From positions 21,322,350-21,386,349 of the forward strand of contig CM042030.1 in NCBI GenBank assembly GCA_023525975.1: a stretch of 64,000 nucleotides of DNA, in the 5' to 3' direction. Origin of the DNA: Smallanthus sonchifolius. Lineage: Eukaryota; Streptophyta; Magnoliopsida; Asterales; Asteraceae. Both the position numbers and the translations under genes were made by a program. This document shows positions 23,501 to 33,042 of the stretch, piece after piece. Position 1 is the first letter of the stretch. Every line of letters starts with the position of its first letter. Under the pieces are notes generated by a model. It made no database searches. It worked only from the letters and a program-made list of their open reading frames with translations, and was not told the origin of the DNA.

Positions 23501-23797
23501 TCTCAAGTGAGATGGATCCACCACCAGATGCTTGATTACGGGATCACTTTTCATGAAACCCCCATCTTGTGTGACAACACCGCCGTTCCCCACATCACCA
23601 AAAATCCCGTTCAGCACTCTAAAACCAAGCACATTGAGATCAAACACCATTTCATTCGCGATTGTGTCGAAAAGAAACACATCAAGATCGTTGAAGTGAA
23701 AACCGACAAGCAGACCGCTGACATCTTCACTAAGGCCTTTGATTCTGCCAGATTTGAGAAACTGGTGGAGATGCTCGGCATGATAAACTTTCAATAA
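20501..23797 (+). CDS. Pol of element C: protease, integrase, RT, RNase H
   Basis: Open from just after the TAG at 20498 with no internal stop; the first ATG is at 20561, downstream of the protease active site. The protease motif DSGCSRHMTG is at residues about 14-23. The integrase zinc-binding region has HKRLGHVNF and CLSCSKGKQH; the catalytic core has HMDLFGPV, SDHGTEF and QQNGVAERRNRT. RT has ARLVVQGF, MDVKSAFLYG and the YVDD active site at about residue 785. RNase H has YSDSDYGGC and STAEAEYIA. It ends in an IFTKAFDSARF motif. All key residues look present. Since the Met start omits the protease active site, expression probably needs readthrough or recoding past TAA and TAG from gag. Confidence 0.95.
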   Translation, partial: GHPRRTGDNIWHVDSGCSRHMTGQFNLLQDYHQEDGDYVAFAGNPRGGKIEGQGTVSNGVNSLENVNYVPQLKYNLMSVSQICDKDFSALFNSKECLILKPGVVIPEELILMRAPRRYNTYSLDMNNPSGIESCFLSKASEDESFLWHKRLGHVNFKTMNRLVRGNLVTGLPLKDFSPVEHCLSCSKGKQHKSSHKPKTTNSIDSPLQLLHMDLFGPVSVMSHGRKSYCLVVTDDFSRFTWVFFLAKKEETPEILKIHLLQIENLFNLNVKIIRSDHGTEFKNVTLDSICESKGIARQFSAPRTPQQNGVAERRNRTLIEAARTMIVDSKLPVTFWAEAVNTACFVQNRVLITKSCNKTPYEIMYKRKPVIDFFRKFGCVYTMLNTSDQLNKFEAKADECYFVGYSSNQRAFRVYNKRRRIVLESIDVNWHESNHTDAGDGPDWLFDVDSLFKSFNLPNVTNISVSANPLLPVNILGTASASASSSSSSSTPASSDSVATNETVEEETPPIVDVAPQSSVDSSSNEEAVIPDHNFTNLDELVEEDEIPQLRVHKNHPTENIIGPLNVGVQTRSATEAINDGLFTCFISQIEPKNIKAALLENSWVEAMQEELQQFSKLHVWNLVDLPKNKVPIGTRWVFRNKKDEGGIVIRNKARLVVQGFYQEEGIDFEDVFAPVARLEAIRMFLAYAAYMDFTVHQMDVKSAFLYGKVQEEVYVKQPPGFIDPSYPDKVYKLDKALYGLHQAPRAWYETLSTHLLDNGFTRGAIDQTLFKRKDGADTIMVQIYVDDIIFGSTNPRLCKEFEEVMRSKFEMSSMGEMKFFLGLQVDQSESGILIHQEKYVKEILTKFKMTESHPYKTPVEVRHCLSPDLDGESVDQHLYRSMIGSLLYLTASRPDIMFAVCLCARFQANPKLSHLIAVKRILRYLKHKPKLGLWYPKTILFDLVAYSDSDYGGCNLDRKSTSGGCQFLGNRLISWQCKKQTTVSQSTAEAEYIAAALCCSQVRWIHHQMLDYGITFHETPILCDNTAVPHITKNPVQHSKTKHIEIKHHFIRDCVEKKHIKIVEVKTDKQTADIFTKAFDSARFEKLVEMLGMINFQ

Positions 23798-23957
23798 CCC
23801 TTGTGCATACTGTTTTTCTGTTTAAACTTGTTAATCGGGAAGATTTTCAAAAAGATTTTCTGCTTTGTACAGTTATTTTCTTCTTTATTTTTGATAGCAT
23901 AACTTTTGGGGGAGAATTAGATAGTTATGTCGGAAAGTAAAAGTTTTGCTTCGTATA

Positions 23958-23994
<37 letters not shown>

Positions 23995-25741
23995 AAAAAA
24001 AAAAAATCTTTATTGCTTTTTGTCTGTTTCAATTGTATTTACTGTGAATATTTTGTTTTGTTTCAGGAAAATCGGATCTGACCTTGTGAGAAATGATAGA
24101 GTCTGATCACACTTCTTGAACATGGAATGGACCACAAGCGATGGTGCTTACTGAGGTATAGCCGGTAGGCCCGACATATGGTTATAACTCTCTAGTAGTG
24201 TGAAAACCTAATTCTCTACCGTACACGTGTGTTTGAACCCATTCTTGAAACATCTAACCCATTTTAAGCTAAGAAAACTGATTCAATCAGATACAGGCTT
24301 ACGTGTTGGATTCTGATTCATGCACCAGGTGACCGTCAAAGTAACGAAAATTACCGCCGATGACCCCGTCTGTTTTGCTTACGCAAAGATCTCGGGAGTT
24401 CATCTTTTTCCCATCCACTTGGATGATTTGACCCCGTCTGTTTTGCTTACGCAAAGACCTCGGGTGTTCAACTTTTTCCTATCCGCTTGGATAATTTTAC
24501 GACTTCTTCTGTTTTGCTTACGTAAAGATCTAGAATGTTCGTACCTTTTTTTTAATATCCACTTGGATATTTTTCATTTTACACCCATCTTACATCCTGT
24601 TGGATTTTATTTTACTTTTGGCGGTGAATTCAACTTACCAAGATGGTACCCTGGTTAACCTGCAAGAAATGATAAGATGAATGTGGGTATGTCTTGAGGA
24701 TTGATAGGCTTTCAAAACCATTTTATTTCAATATGTGGGGTACACCGTGTTTCGTGCATTAAATGGTACCTTTTAATCACATGAAATTTTTGTATAAACA
24801 AATGCTCGGGTTTATCTTGCACACATATCGGCTATCTTCAGGGATTCACAGTAGCTGAGTGCAAAAATGAAGTGTTTCAAGGGTTTGACCAGACATGATC
24901 TCACGTTGGATCTTTTCCAAGGCTAAGTGTTTATGTCTTTTATTTTGGTTATTAATAAACTTTTTTATCTTCCTTATTAACTTGTTTAAATTGTACATTG
25001 TCTTAATTTTCTGTCTTTTGCTTTTGACCTAATCAAAACCTACCTATCGAAACTTTACTTCATCGAAATTATGCTCAAGCTGACCAAAGCTTGAAGGTTT
25101 GCCCGAAACTCCATCCCACTCGAAACTCCATAGCCACTCGAAACTTCAGGTACTCGAAACTACTCTGCCCTATCGAAACTAGTAGTTTCGACAGGGGCAT
25201 TTTAGTCTTTTGCCAAAATCAAAATTAAATACCCTCATTACCAGATCATGCTCATGCCTTGTTCACTATCACTCACCCGAAACCGTTTCACCTTCATTTT
25301 CACACACTAAAGCTCTCGATCCATCGGTCTAAGTTCGCAATATCAGTGTTGTTTTATCTGATTCCCCCGTCGTCTTCTTCTTCAGGTACTGTCTTATGTT
25401 CATTGTAAGCGATTTTGTGAATGAACAGGCCCTTGGGTTTGATTTCTTAAAGCTTTTACGACTAGTTCTTAATAATCTAGGTCGTCTGGTGTTAATTTCA
25501 TGTGTTTGAGCTTATCATTGTTAAAATCTCACTCTTTATGTGTTTAATTTTGCAGATTTAGGTTGTTTCATCGGTAAGAAGAAGTTTCGACACTTACAGG
25601 CTCTTTTCTTTATTTTTTTTCTAAGTGTTGAATATTAGTTGTTTCGATCGAAACTTGTAGTTTCGATAGTGTCTGATTCAGAAATTTTCTAAGTATTGAG
25701 ACTAATGTAAGAAATCTCTTTTGTGATTCTCTTGTGCAGCT
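23798..25741 (+). other. Spacer between pol and env-like ORF of element C
   Basis: Non-coding. Contains, in order, a polypurine-like GGGGGAGAA (23908-23916), an A33-C-A12 tract (23961-24006), about three copies of a roughly 70-bp repeat centred on CTGTTTTGCTTACGCAAAG (24355-24580), CGAAACT palindrome motifs (25045-25190), an AT-rich TATA-like site AAATTAAATACC (about 25224-25236), and an intron-like segment from GTACTG (25386) to TTGTGCAG (25739). The 24320-24658 frame follows the repeats and is not taken as a gene. Confidence 0.7.
25386..25739 (+). other. Candidate intron before the env-like ORF
   Basis: Donor CTTCAG|GTACTG and acceptor TCTTGTGCAG|CT, the latter two bases before the ATG at 25742. 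The acceptor has a pyrimidine-rich approach and the 354-bp segment is T-rich, as plant introns are. RNA evidence is lacking; further internal acceptors are possible. Confidence 0.4.
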
Positions 25742-28525
25742 ATGGATCTACTGTTTGTTAAAAGGCACAATGTCTGTGCTTTCTTGGATGCAAATGACCC
25801 GAAGAGTGCTGACTTCACTCAAGTCATGAACTTCTTGGCAAACTCTAACATCAGCTATGCCATTAATCAAAATCTATCTATATTTGAGATCACAATCAGG
25901 CAATTCTGGAGTACTGCAGTTATTGAAGTAATAAATAATGTGGAACACATCAGAGCAACAGTCCATAATCAAGAGGTTGTATTCTCAGAAGCAACTATCA
26001 GAGAGGTGCTTCACTTCAACGATAATCATGAAGCACCAGTGGATTTTCCAATTTTCTATGTTAAAGAATGTTTCAGAAGATTGGGGCATCCTGATGAGTT
26101 TAAGGGTGGACAGATAATTAAAAATGCCCTTCCACCCCTGTGGAGATACATTGTCCACATCTTCATCCACTGCCTGTCCATCAGAAAAGGTGGATTCGAC
26201 TCTGCAAACACTACAATGGCCTCTGCAGTTCTTGGGTTAATCAAGGGAAGAGACTATAACTTCTCGGGGCTTGTGTTCAAACAACTGAAGGAGAACTTAA
26301 CAGGAGCTGTGAAAGAAAAATTCTTGATCTACCCAAGATTCCTTCAGATCATCATCAATCACCTTCTTCCCAATCTACAACAGGGTGGAAATTTTCTTAT
26401 CCTTGACCACATGACAGCCAAGACCCTTAGTTACATGAAAAGTACCAGCAAACGGACAAACCGTCTAATTGCTGATGTGCCTTTATTTGGTCACATCTTG
26501 GGAGAGGAAGAAGAAATCATTCCTGATATAGATCCAGATCTACCTGTTGAGTCTTCATCATCTTCAGAAGAAGAAGAAATAGAACAGGATCAGGAAAACC
26601 AACAGCAAGAGGTTCAAGTTGAACAAAACATACAACAGGATCCTGATGAACCAATCGTAGAAGCCCCTTTTGTGGAACAGGTTGCAGTCAATCCTGAGCC
26701 TATTGTGGAAGAACAACATGTGGATGTGGCTGGAAATTTTGATGCAGAAGCTGACTCTGAGGACACCTTGGATGAAGGGATTTATGGAACCAAGTATGAT
26801 GTCTCAGACTATGAAACAGACTCAGAGGACAGGGTTGATCCTCCTGAAGCTTCTTCAAAGAGACAAGCAGAGTCTAGTTCTGATTTTGAAAAGGAAGAAC
26901 CCCAGGCTAAGAAAATCAAGACAGGGTTTGAGCCCTTGTCATCTTCTTCAGAATCACTATTCTCTGATCATGACATTCCTACTCCACATCTGTCTCCTAT
27001 TCACACAACTTCTACTCCTCAACCAACTCCACAACCTATACCACCTGCATCTCCCATTCCTGATACTTCACCTTCTGTTCCCAGAGTAAAAAACCTAAGC
27101 CTGGAGGTCAAGAAGCTCAATGATACTGTGACAAAGCAAGATGAAACAATAGAGAGCCTAAAAGCAGAACTCAAAGAATGCAAAGATGAGATAAAGGACC
27201 TGAGGCTAGAGGTTGGTGGGATGCATACTCAATTGGACATACAACAAACTCAACTGGAGACCCAGCAAAACACTATAGCACAACAACAACAGGAACTCAA
27301 AGCCTTATCAGATACTGTGAAACAAATCTAAGCCTCCATTGTCAAACCCTCACAACAAGGAACTTCATCCACTACTCTAATAAGAATACCTACAACTGAC
27401 AGACCATCCTCTTCTAGTGCCACTACTACTGACCCTTCGGTGGATGTCAAGATTGAAGAGGTAGAACTTACCCTTCCCTCAGCTAGTGAAAGAAGAGCTG
27501 ACAGGAAAAAGGGAAAAGGAAAGGATAAGGATGATGAAGTTGAGGTGGTGGTCCTTGATGAAGAGGATGTACCTTCTGACGATGAGCTCAATACTCTACT
27601 GGATGAGATAGAGAACTTTGGATACAACGATCTACATCCTGAGATCCTTCAGACAGAAGACAAGGAGTCTGAAAGGACCAGGTACTTCACTAAGGAAGGT
27701 GATGAAATACAGACATTGTCAGATAAAGACCTAAATGAAGATGATATCCAGGTAGACTTATTGATGCCTGAAGAACCCTCCATAGCTAAAGCATCTCAAG
27801 CTCCCACTCAACAAACTGATGATCCAAAGAAATCTTGGTTCAAAGAAATGCCAGAACAGGAACCTGTCAAATATTATGAGTGGCTTGCTGAGCACCAAGA
27901 GCTGAAAAGGCCACCAGTTGGATGGAAATATGATAATGAAAGGAGACTCTTCATTATTAGAAGATTCAAAGGGGGAGTACAACATTTCAAATCTCCAAAT
28001 GAATTCAGCTCCCTCCCCAAGTATGACTTAAGGGCTCTTGCCAAGCTACCTTTGCAGAATCCAGAAAATGTGGGCATAGCTAATGATTTTGCAAATTTTC
28101 TAAGGAATCAAACTTTTAATGACTTCAGGTCCATGACCACTGCAAAATCAAGAAGGGTTATCTCCAAGACAAGGTTTCATCCAAGAACCCAGAAGCCCTT
28201 GGTAAGCCTGAGGTACAAACCAGCAGAGTCTGTCAAAGAAATCATACTGCCTAAGTCTGTGCCGGTCCAGCTTCAAAACTTTACAAAATGGTATTACAAC
28301 CCCATTATTGGAAGTGCTGTGATTGAGAGGGAAGGAATGGAAGATATCAACATATTTGAGCCCATGGAGCTGTTAAAATTTCAACCCGAAGATCTTGAGG
28401 TGCTCTTCAAAAATCCAATCAAGCTCCTTAACAATGATGACGAGTCTGATGCTAAGGCATACCAACGGGTAGTGTCTCTTCATGCAAAGTCTCACGTTCA
28501 GCAATTCAAACAAGGGCATTTCTGA
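25742..28525 (+). pseudogene. Env-like ORF of element C, interrupted by one in-frame stop
   Basis: Two open frames in the same phase, 25742-27331 (529 codons) and 27332-28525, separated only by a TAA at 27329-27331. The N-terminal half (MDLLFVKRHNVCAFLDAND, RQFWSTAV, HFNDNHEAPVDFP) resembles the globular part of env-like proteins of SIRE/Opie-type elements. It is followed by an acidic Ser/Glu-rich region (about residues 265-390), a Pro-rich stretch, and a coiled coil (about 455-529). The second half is highly charged and then aromatic (WYNPIIGSAVIERE). No clear signal peptide or strong membrane segment is visible. The function of these proteins is not known; retrovirus-like entry is not shown. 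Confidence 0.75.
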
Positions 28526-28548
28526 TTTGAAGACATTGATGCAGCAGC

Positions 28549-28560
28549 TTAGGGGGAGAT
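28549..28560 (+). promoter_or_regulatory. Polypurine tract of element C
   Basis: TTAGGGGGAGAT directly before the 3' LTR start at 28561, the plus-strand priming site. Confidence 0.9.
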
Positions 28561-29111
28561 TGTAGAGTCTAACCTTTTTGTATAAGCTGTTGATCAATGT
28601 ATTTCTGTTAAACATTGTTTAGATAGTTTATTTTCATGTAATTTCTTTTAAACGAATTTACTGCTTTTTAGTCTAAGTCTGGGCCATCGAAACTATAGTT
28701 TCGAGTGAGATTTGTTCACTCGAAACTAGTAGTTTCGATCGATAGTAGTTTCGACAGGCACTTTTTCCACTTGTAAATGTTCACTCGAAACTAGTAGTTT
28801 CGAGGAACATAGTTTCGATACCTGTGAAACTACTATAAATAGCCTAGTTAGAGAATTTCTACGGTGTGAGTTGCGGCTGTAACCCTGAATTCTCTCTTTC
28901 AGATTTGTTTTTGAATCAATACAATTTGCATTCGTTTAATGCTTGTTCTTACACTTTCACATATTATTTGCATTGATTCTTAGTGTGTTTGGCTGTCTTC
29001 TTCACCAAGTCTGTCTCTAATCCTCTGTTACAACACCATACATACAGATTCCGCCTGTGTGTGTGGGTAATCGATCACTTTCGTGATTTCCGACTGAAAT
29101 CTAGACCTACA
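28561..29111 (+). repeat. 3' LTR of element C
   Basis: Almost identical to 16657-17207. TATA box at 28834-28841 with the same upstream palindromes (28687-28804). Confidence 0.96.
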
Positions 29112-29116
29112 TGCAT

Positions 29117-30381
29117 ACTTGTCTATTTTTAGCAACAAAACATTGAAATGTTTTATATATGTTATAACATGCCTAATTTCATGTGTGAATGTTAACTTTG
29201 CGTAGTTTCCATGTTTAGGACTCAAAACTTGACTTTAAAATTAAGGAAACTTTAACGTATCAAAAGTTGTGTTTCAAGTTCTAAATTCCAATCGAATGTT
29301 CTAATGTGTTTATTGGAATCTTAATAGACTATTTCAAAGGAGGTTTGAATTCTATATTAGGATTTGAATGTTTAAGTCTAACATGTCACCAACGGGTCGT
29401 CAAGTCAAAACATCTTTGAAACGTCAAAGTCACTTTTCAAACAACTCATTTTGATGCATAGAGTTCATAGTCAAACATTTACAATACTTAGACCTTAAAG
29501 TCCTAAATGTTTCCTAGGGCACGAGTAGGTCGTCTCATTTAGCCGAATTTGCTAAGACTTGCATATCATTTACCGCTTTATCAGGTGAGTTCTCACAACC
29601 TCGTTTTACTCATTTTCCTTTGGGGTGAGATACATGCTCAAGTACATTTTTCAATAATCATATTTTCCATGCTTACAAAGTTACATTAATTATATAAGTT
29701 GTACTGGTGTGTACAAAGTCCTCTCAGAGTCAACCGTTAATTTTTTCATAGCGAGGTAATCATGAACAGTACTATTGGGTTTAACAACCCCTACCCGGGT
29801 TAGTAGCACTAACTTCGACCGGAGGTCGAACGGGTACATTTTTGACCTAATCCATTCATGTGCAAGGCACAAAGAGGCGAACCGCATCCTTTTTATTTTT
29901 CTGTGGCTACAGTTGAGCGTCGGTTGATGGACTTATGATAATTTTTTTTTTTGCCAGATCAGCAATAATTGTGTAGAGTACATATGCTTTTCCATGCATT
30001 TTCAATATATGATTTCAATTACATTAAACCTGTGAACTCACCAACATTATGTTGACCCATTTTAGCATGTTTATCTCAGGTCGTTGAATGCATAGGATAT
30101 GTGGCTAGGATGCACCCACATGAATCACACACTCATCATGCATGGGAATTTTGTTTTGACGAACGCTTTTTAATCATTTGTTTAAGAGTTGTAAACTTTT
30201 TTAACATTGCTTCCGCACATTTACTTTGAACTATGTGAAACCTCATTTTGGGCTCGTTTGAGCCTTGTTAAACGGGTATTTTGAAAACAATTTAGTGGTC
30301 GTTCAAAGTAACACAATGGTAAAAATCCTCTCGGGTCACGCCCCACGGGTATAGCCCTAAGTGGAACTTAGGGGTGTGACA
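29117..30381 (+). mobile_element. Old gypsy LTR E0, part 3 (3' end)
   Basis: Non-coding sequence ending GGGGTGTGACA at 30381. The order of motifs (GTGAACTCACC, TCTCAGGTCG, CATGCATGGGA, CGCTTCCGCA, GTCGTTCAAAGTAAC) parallels the last part of the LTRs of element G, which supports the assignment as the end of a related LTR. Short frames here are not genes. Confidence 0.65.
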
Positions 30382-30969
30382 ACTTCACTGTTTGGTGTTT
30401 AATTGTTTTAAAATACAACTTGGATATATTTGTTTGTAGCAGCCGAATACGCAAGGGGGCTGCTCTTAATGTTGTTCAGATTGCAGAGATGTTGCTGTGT
30501 AACATCCCGAAAATAACAAAGAAAGAATAAAGCGAAAGACGACGGGTCACGCCCCACGGGTATAGCCCTAAGTGGAACTTGGGGGTGTGACAACTTCACT
30601 GTTTGGTGTTTATTTGTTTTAAAATACAACTTTAATATATTTGTTTGTGGCAGCCGAATACGCAAGGGGGCTGCTCTTAATGTTGTTCAGATTGCAGAGA
30701 TGTTGCTGTCAAACCTCATTTTGGGCTAGTTTGAGCCTTGTTAAACAGGTATTTTGAAAGCCATTTAGTGGTCGTTCAAAGTAACACAATGGTAAAGATC
30801 CTCTCGGGTCACGCCCCACGGGTATAGCCTAAGTGGAACTTGGGGGTGTGACAACTTCACTGTTTGGTGTTTACTTGTTTTAAAATACAACTTGGATATA
30901 TTTGTTTGTGGCAGCCGAATACGCAAGGGGGCTGCTCTTAATGTTGTTCAGATTGCAGAGATGTTGCTG
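30382..30969 (+). repeat. Mosaic of three 116-bp units and LTR ends
   Basis: A 116-bp unit starting ACTTCACTGTTTGG and ending GAGATGTTGCTG occurs at 30382-30497, 30593-30708 and 30854-30969. Each is preceded by the GTGTGACA end of E0-type LTR sequence. After unit 1 come the first 50 bp of LTR F (TGTAACATCCCG...GACGGGTC), then 50 bp of E0 end. After unit 2 comes a longer E0 end (30710-30853). After unit 3 the full LTR F begins. The F/E0 join at about 30541-30548 shares CGGGTC. Confidence 0.85.
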
Positions 30970-32510
30970 TGTAACATCCCGAAAATAACAAAGAAAGAAT
31001 AAAGCGAAAGACGACGGGTCTTGAGAGGGAAGAGTCAAAAGAAAAGAAATAAGGTAAGAAAAACCACCGGGCCCGTGGACTTGGGCCTTGGTCCGGGGCT
31101 GAAGAGGAACAAGGAAGGCTTGATAACCCTTGTCATCCACCATAATCCTCATTCCATCATCTTCATTATCAAAACCCTAGAGAGAGGGAGAGATTTAGAG
31201 AGAGAAAGAGCAAGAAACCCATCCTTCTACCTTCATCTAGCACCAAGTTTGGTTGCTGGACACTCCTGGGGGTTGAAGAAGGAGGAATCAAGCATCAACA
31301 TGTAAAAAAACGTCCTCAGATATGAGTTTCGGTTTCAAAATGGGTTTTTAGGGTTTCAAGGGTTTTTAAACATAAAGATCGGATTTTTACGAGTTAAAGG
31401 GCGAGTAAAGTATAGATCTAGCTTCATGGAAGCTAGATAAAGATTTTGGACGTAAAAGATTTGAGTTTTGGATAAAAAAAAAACAAGCATGTTTGAAGGT
31501 GGTGTTCTTGAGCCGACACTCAAGAGTCAGCACCTGCAACACGCCGACACTCAACGAGGAAGAAGAAGCTGGGAGAGCCGACTCTCGGAGAGTCGACGAT
31601 TAGCGACCCTCCTAACACAAGTCCTGAACGCCAGTTCAGGCGACACTCCAAGTGTTACTGCCGATACTCCGGGCCGACACTCTAAGTGTCGCCGGCTATA
31701 GTATCGACCGACACTCAAGTGTTTCGGGCAATACTCCCGGAGTCCCGGTCGACACTCTAGTGTCGCTGGCGATTATCTTGGTTGACACTCGAGTGTCGCT
31801 AGTAATAGTTTTGGCCGACTCTTGCACTAAATAATAGAATTCGTACTTTGACTTATGTGCAGATCGGTATACGTATTTAGCTATATGTTTTATAAACAAA
31901 GAGAAGAAGAAGAAGAAGAATAAGTCAAATACATTGTCTAATCTATCAGAGTATGAGACCCAGATAAGAAAAGACTTAGGGTAGTAGCGTAGTCTTAGAG
32001 GCTAGTGCTACCCTAAGCATAGTAGCAAGTCTTGAGCTAGGTATAGTCCTTGAGACTAGTGCTACCCGAAGCCGATGTTGCATCATGGACCGAGACCATG
32101 ACGTAGCATGAGAAAAATCGGGACAGTGCTCGGCAAGGCACCGTAACGAGGATGTTGTACGACTGGTTAAGAAGAGTAACGACGGTTACTCCGGTAACCT
32201 GAGAAGTCCCTTGTGGACACAATTATGAGTATCGTCCTTTGGACGATGAGCCTTACGGAACAATACTCGCTGAGAAAGAAAGAAGTCTTTTATGGACACG
32301 AGAAGTCCTTGTTGGACATCAGAAAGAAAAAGAAACAGATTGTATACTATTAATGTATGACTTAACAGAAAAGAACACAGAATAACTAAGTATTTTTCTA
32401 CATGTTGTATTGTGATGTATATACTTAGTAAGCTAAAGAATGTTTTTCATTTAATAAGTTTTATATGATAAACATGAGAAAGAAATGATTTATGCTAAAC
32501 AATTTTATAA
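30970..32510 (+). mobile_element. Truncated gypsy LTR F
   Basis: Begins TGTAACATCCCG, the same start as LTR B, and follows the same plan: a purine-rich start, a palindrome-rich GC region (31510-31820), then CATGG hairpins (32083-32101) and spaced repeats of GTCCTT-type motifs (32180-32320). No matching end (TCACA or similar) or primer site is seen before sequence of different character begins at about 32511, so it is 3'-truncated. Non-coding. Confidence 0.65.
31577..31800. repeat. Palindrome cluster of the CGACACTC/GAGTGTCG type in LTR F
   Basis: Examples: GACTCTCGGAGAGTC (31580-31594), CGACACT-CTA-AGTGTCG (31675-31691), CGACACTCTAGTGTCG (31750-31765), GACACTCGAGTGTC (31784-31797). Spacing is irregular, unlike in LTR B. 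Confidence 0.85.
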
Positions 32511-32517
32511 AACAATG

Positions 32518-32771
32518 GGCAAAGGCGAATACGATACAGAGGACATGATAAGCGGCAAATGGAGCGATATCCGGTTGAAGGTTGACAAGTTTTTTGAAAA
32601 CTACAAAAACAAATTAAACAACCGACGGAGAGGAAGATCAAAATAAAGGATGCAAAACAAAAGGCTAGCGATATGAAACTTTATTTCATGAACATCGATC
32701 ATTTGGTCGGCGAGGAGCGCGAAAAATTCCTTAAGCTGAAGAAAGAAATCGAAGAAAAATATAATATGTAG
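32518..32771 (+). pseudogene. Fragment resembling a NAM-associated C-terminal domain protein
   Basis: One frame reads GKWSDIRLKVDKFFENYKNK and stops. A shifted frame continues DAKQKASDMKLYFMNIDHL and EEREKFLKLKKEIEEKYNM up to the TAG at 32769. The end is like the C-terminal segment of plant 'no apical meristem-associated' proteins, often found with PIF/Harbinger-type transposons. It has no start and one frameshift, so it is a remnant. Confidence 0.45.
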
Positions 32772-32965
32772 TTTTAGTAACTTTTATTTTTTTTTGTTCT
32801 AGATTGTATGTTTTTTTTTATTTTATGTTATTTATGGTGTTTTTTTAATATTATGTTGTTTTTTATAATAAATGTTTTTAGTATTAGTTTATTAAATTAA
32901 TTAAATAAAAAAACAATGATTATATAATTATTACAAAACTGGTCACCTTCACCCTACCGTTACAC

Positions 32966-33042
32966 ACCTGGGTGAGGGTGAAGGAAGACAGTGTCTACGT
33001 GGCGCCTATGTGACACAGGAAATCCTTCACCCTCACCCAGGT
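32966..33042. repeat. 20-bp perfect inverted repeat
   Basis: ACCTGGGTGAGGGTGAAGGA (32966-32985) is perfectly inverted at 33023-33042. The 37-nt spacer itself has GTGTC...GACAC. It could be a subterminal or terminal structure of a DNA transposon, possibly linked to the remnant at 32518-32771. No matching copy further left was found. Confidence 0.7.

Larger units (their letters stand above)
16657..29111 (+). mobile_element. SIRE-like Ty1-copia element C with env-like ORF
   Basis: Complete 12.45-kb element. The LTRs, both 551 bp (16657-17207 and 28561-29111), begin TGTAGAGTC and end CCTACA; target duplication TGCAT (16652-16656 and 29112-29116). By eye only about two LTR differences are seen, so the insertion is very recent. 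Order: LTR, initiator-Met primer site, leader, gag, pol (protease-integrase-RT-RNase H, the copia order), spacer, env-like ORF, purine tract AGGGGGAGA, LTR. The env-like ORF after pol is the hallmark of SIRE/Maximus elements. Confidence 0.96.

Noticed and set aside
23961..24006. Poly(A) tract as the end of a LINE or processed pseudogene.
   Set aside because: It lies inside intact element C between pol and env-like ORF, with no LINE sequence or target duplication around it.
24320..24658. 112-codon frame downstream of pol of element C.
   Set aside because: It runs along three degenerate repeats with TTTTGCTTACGCAAAG and has no recognised motif.
30880..31305. Short frames on both strands at the start of LTR F.
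   Set aside because: They cross the unit/LTR junctions and share no motif with known proteins.
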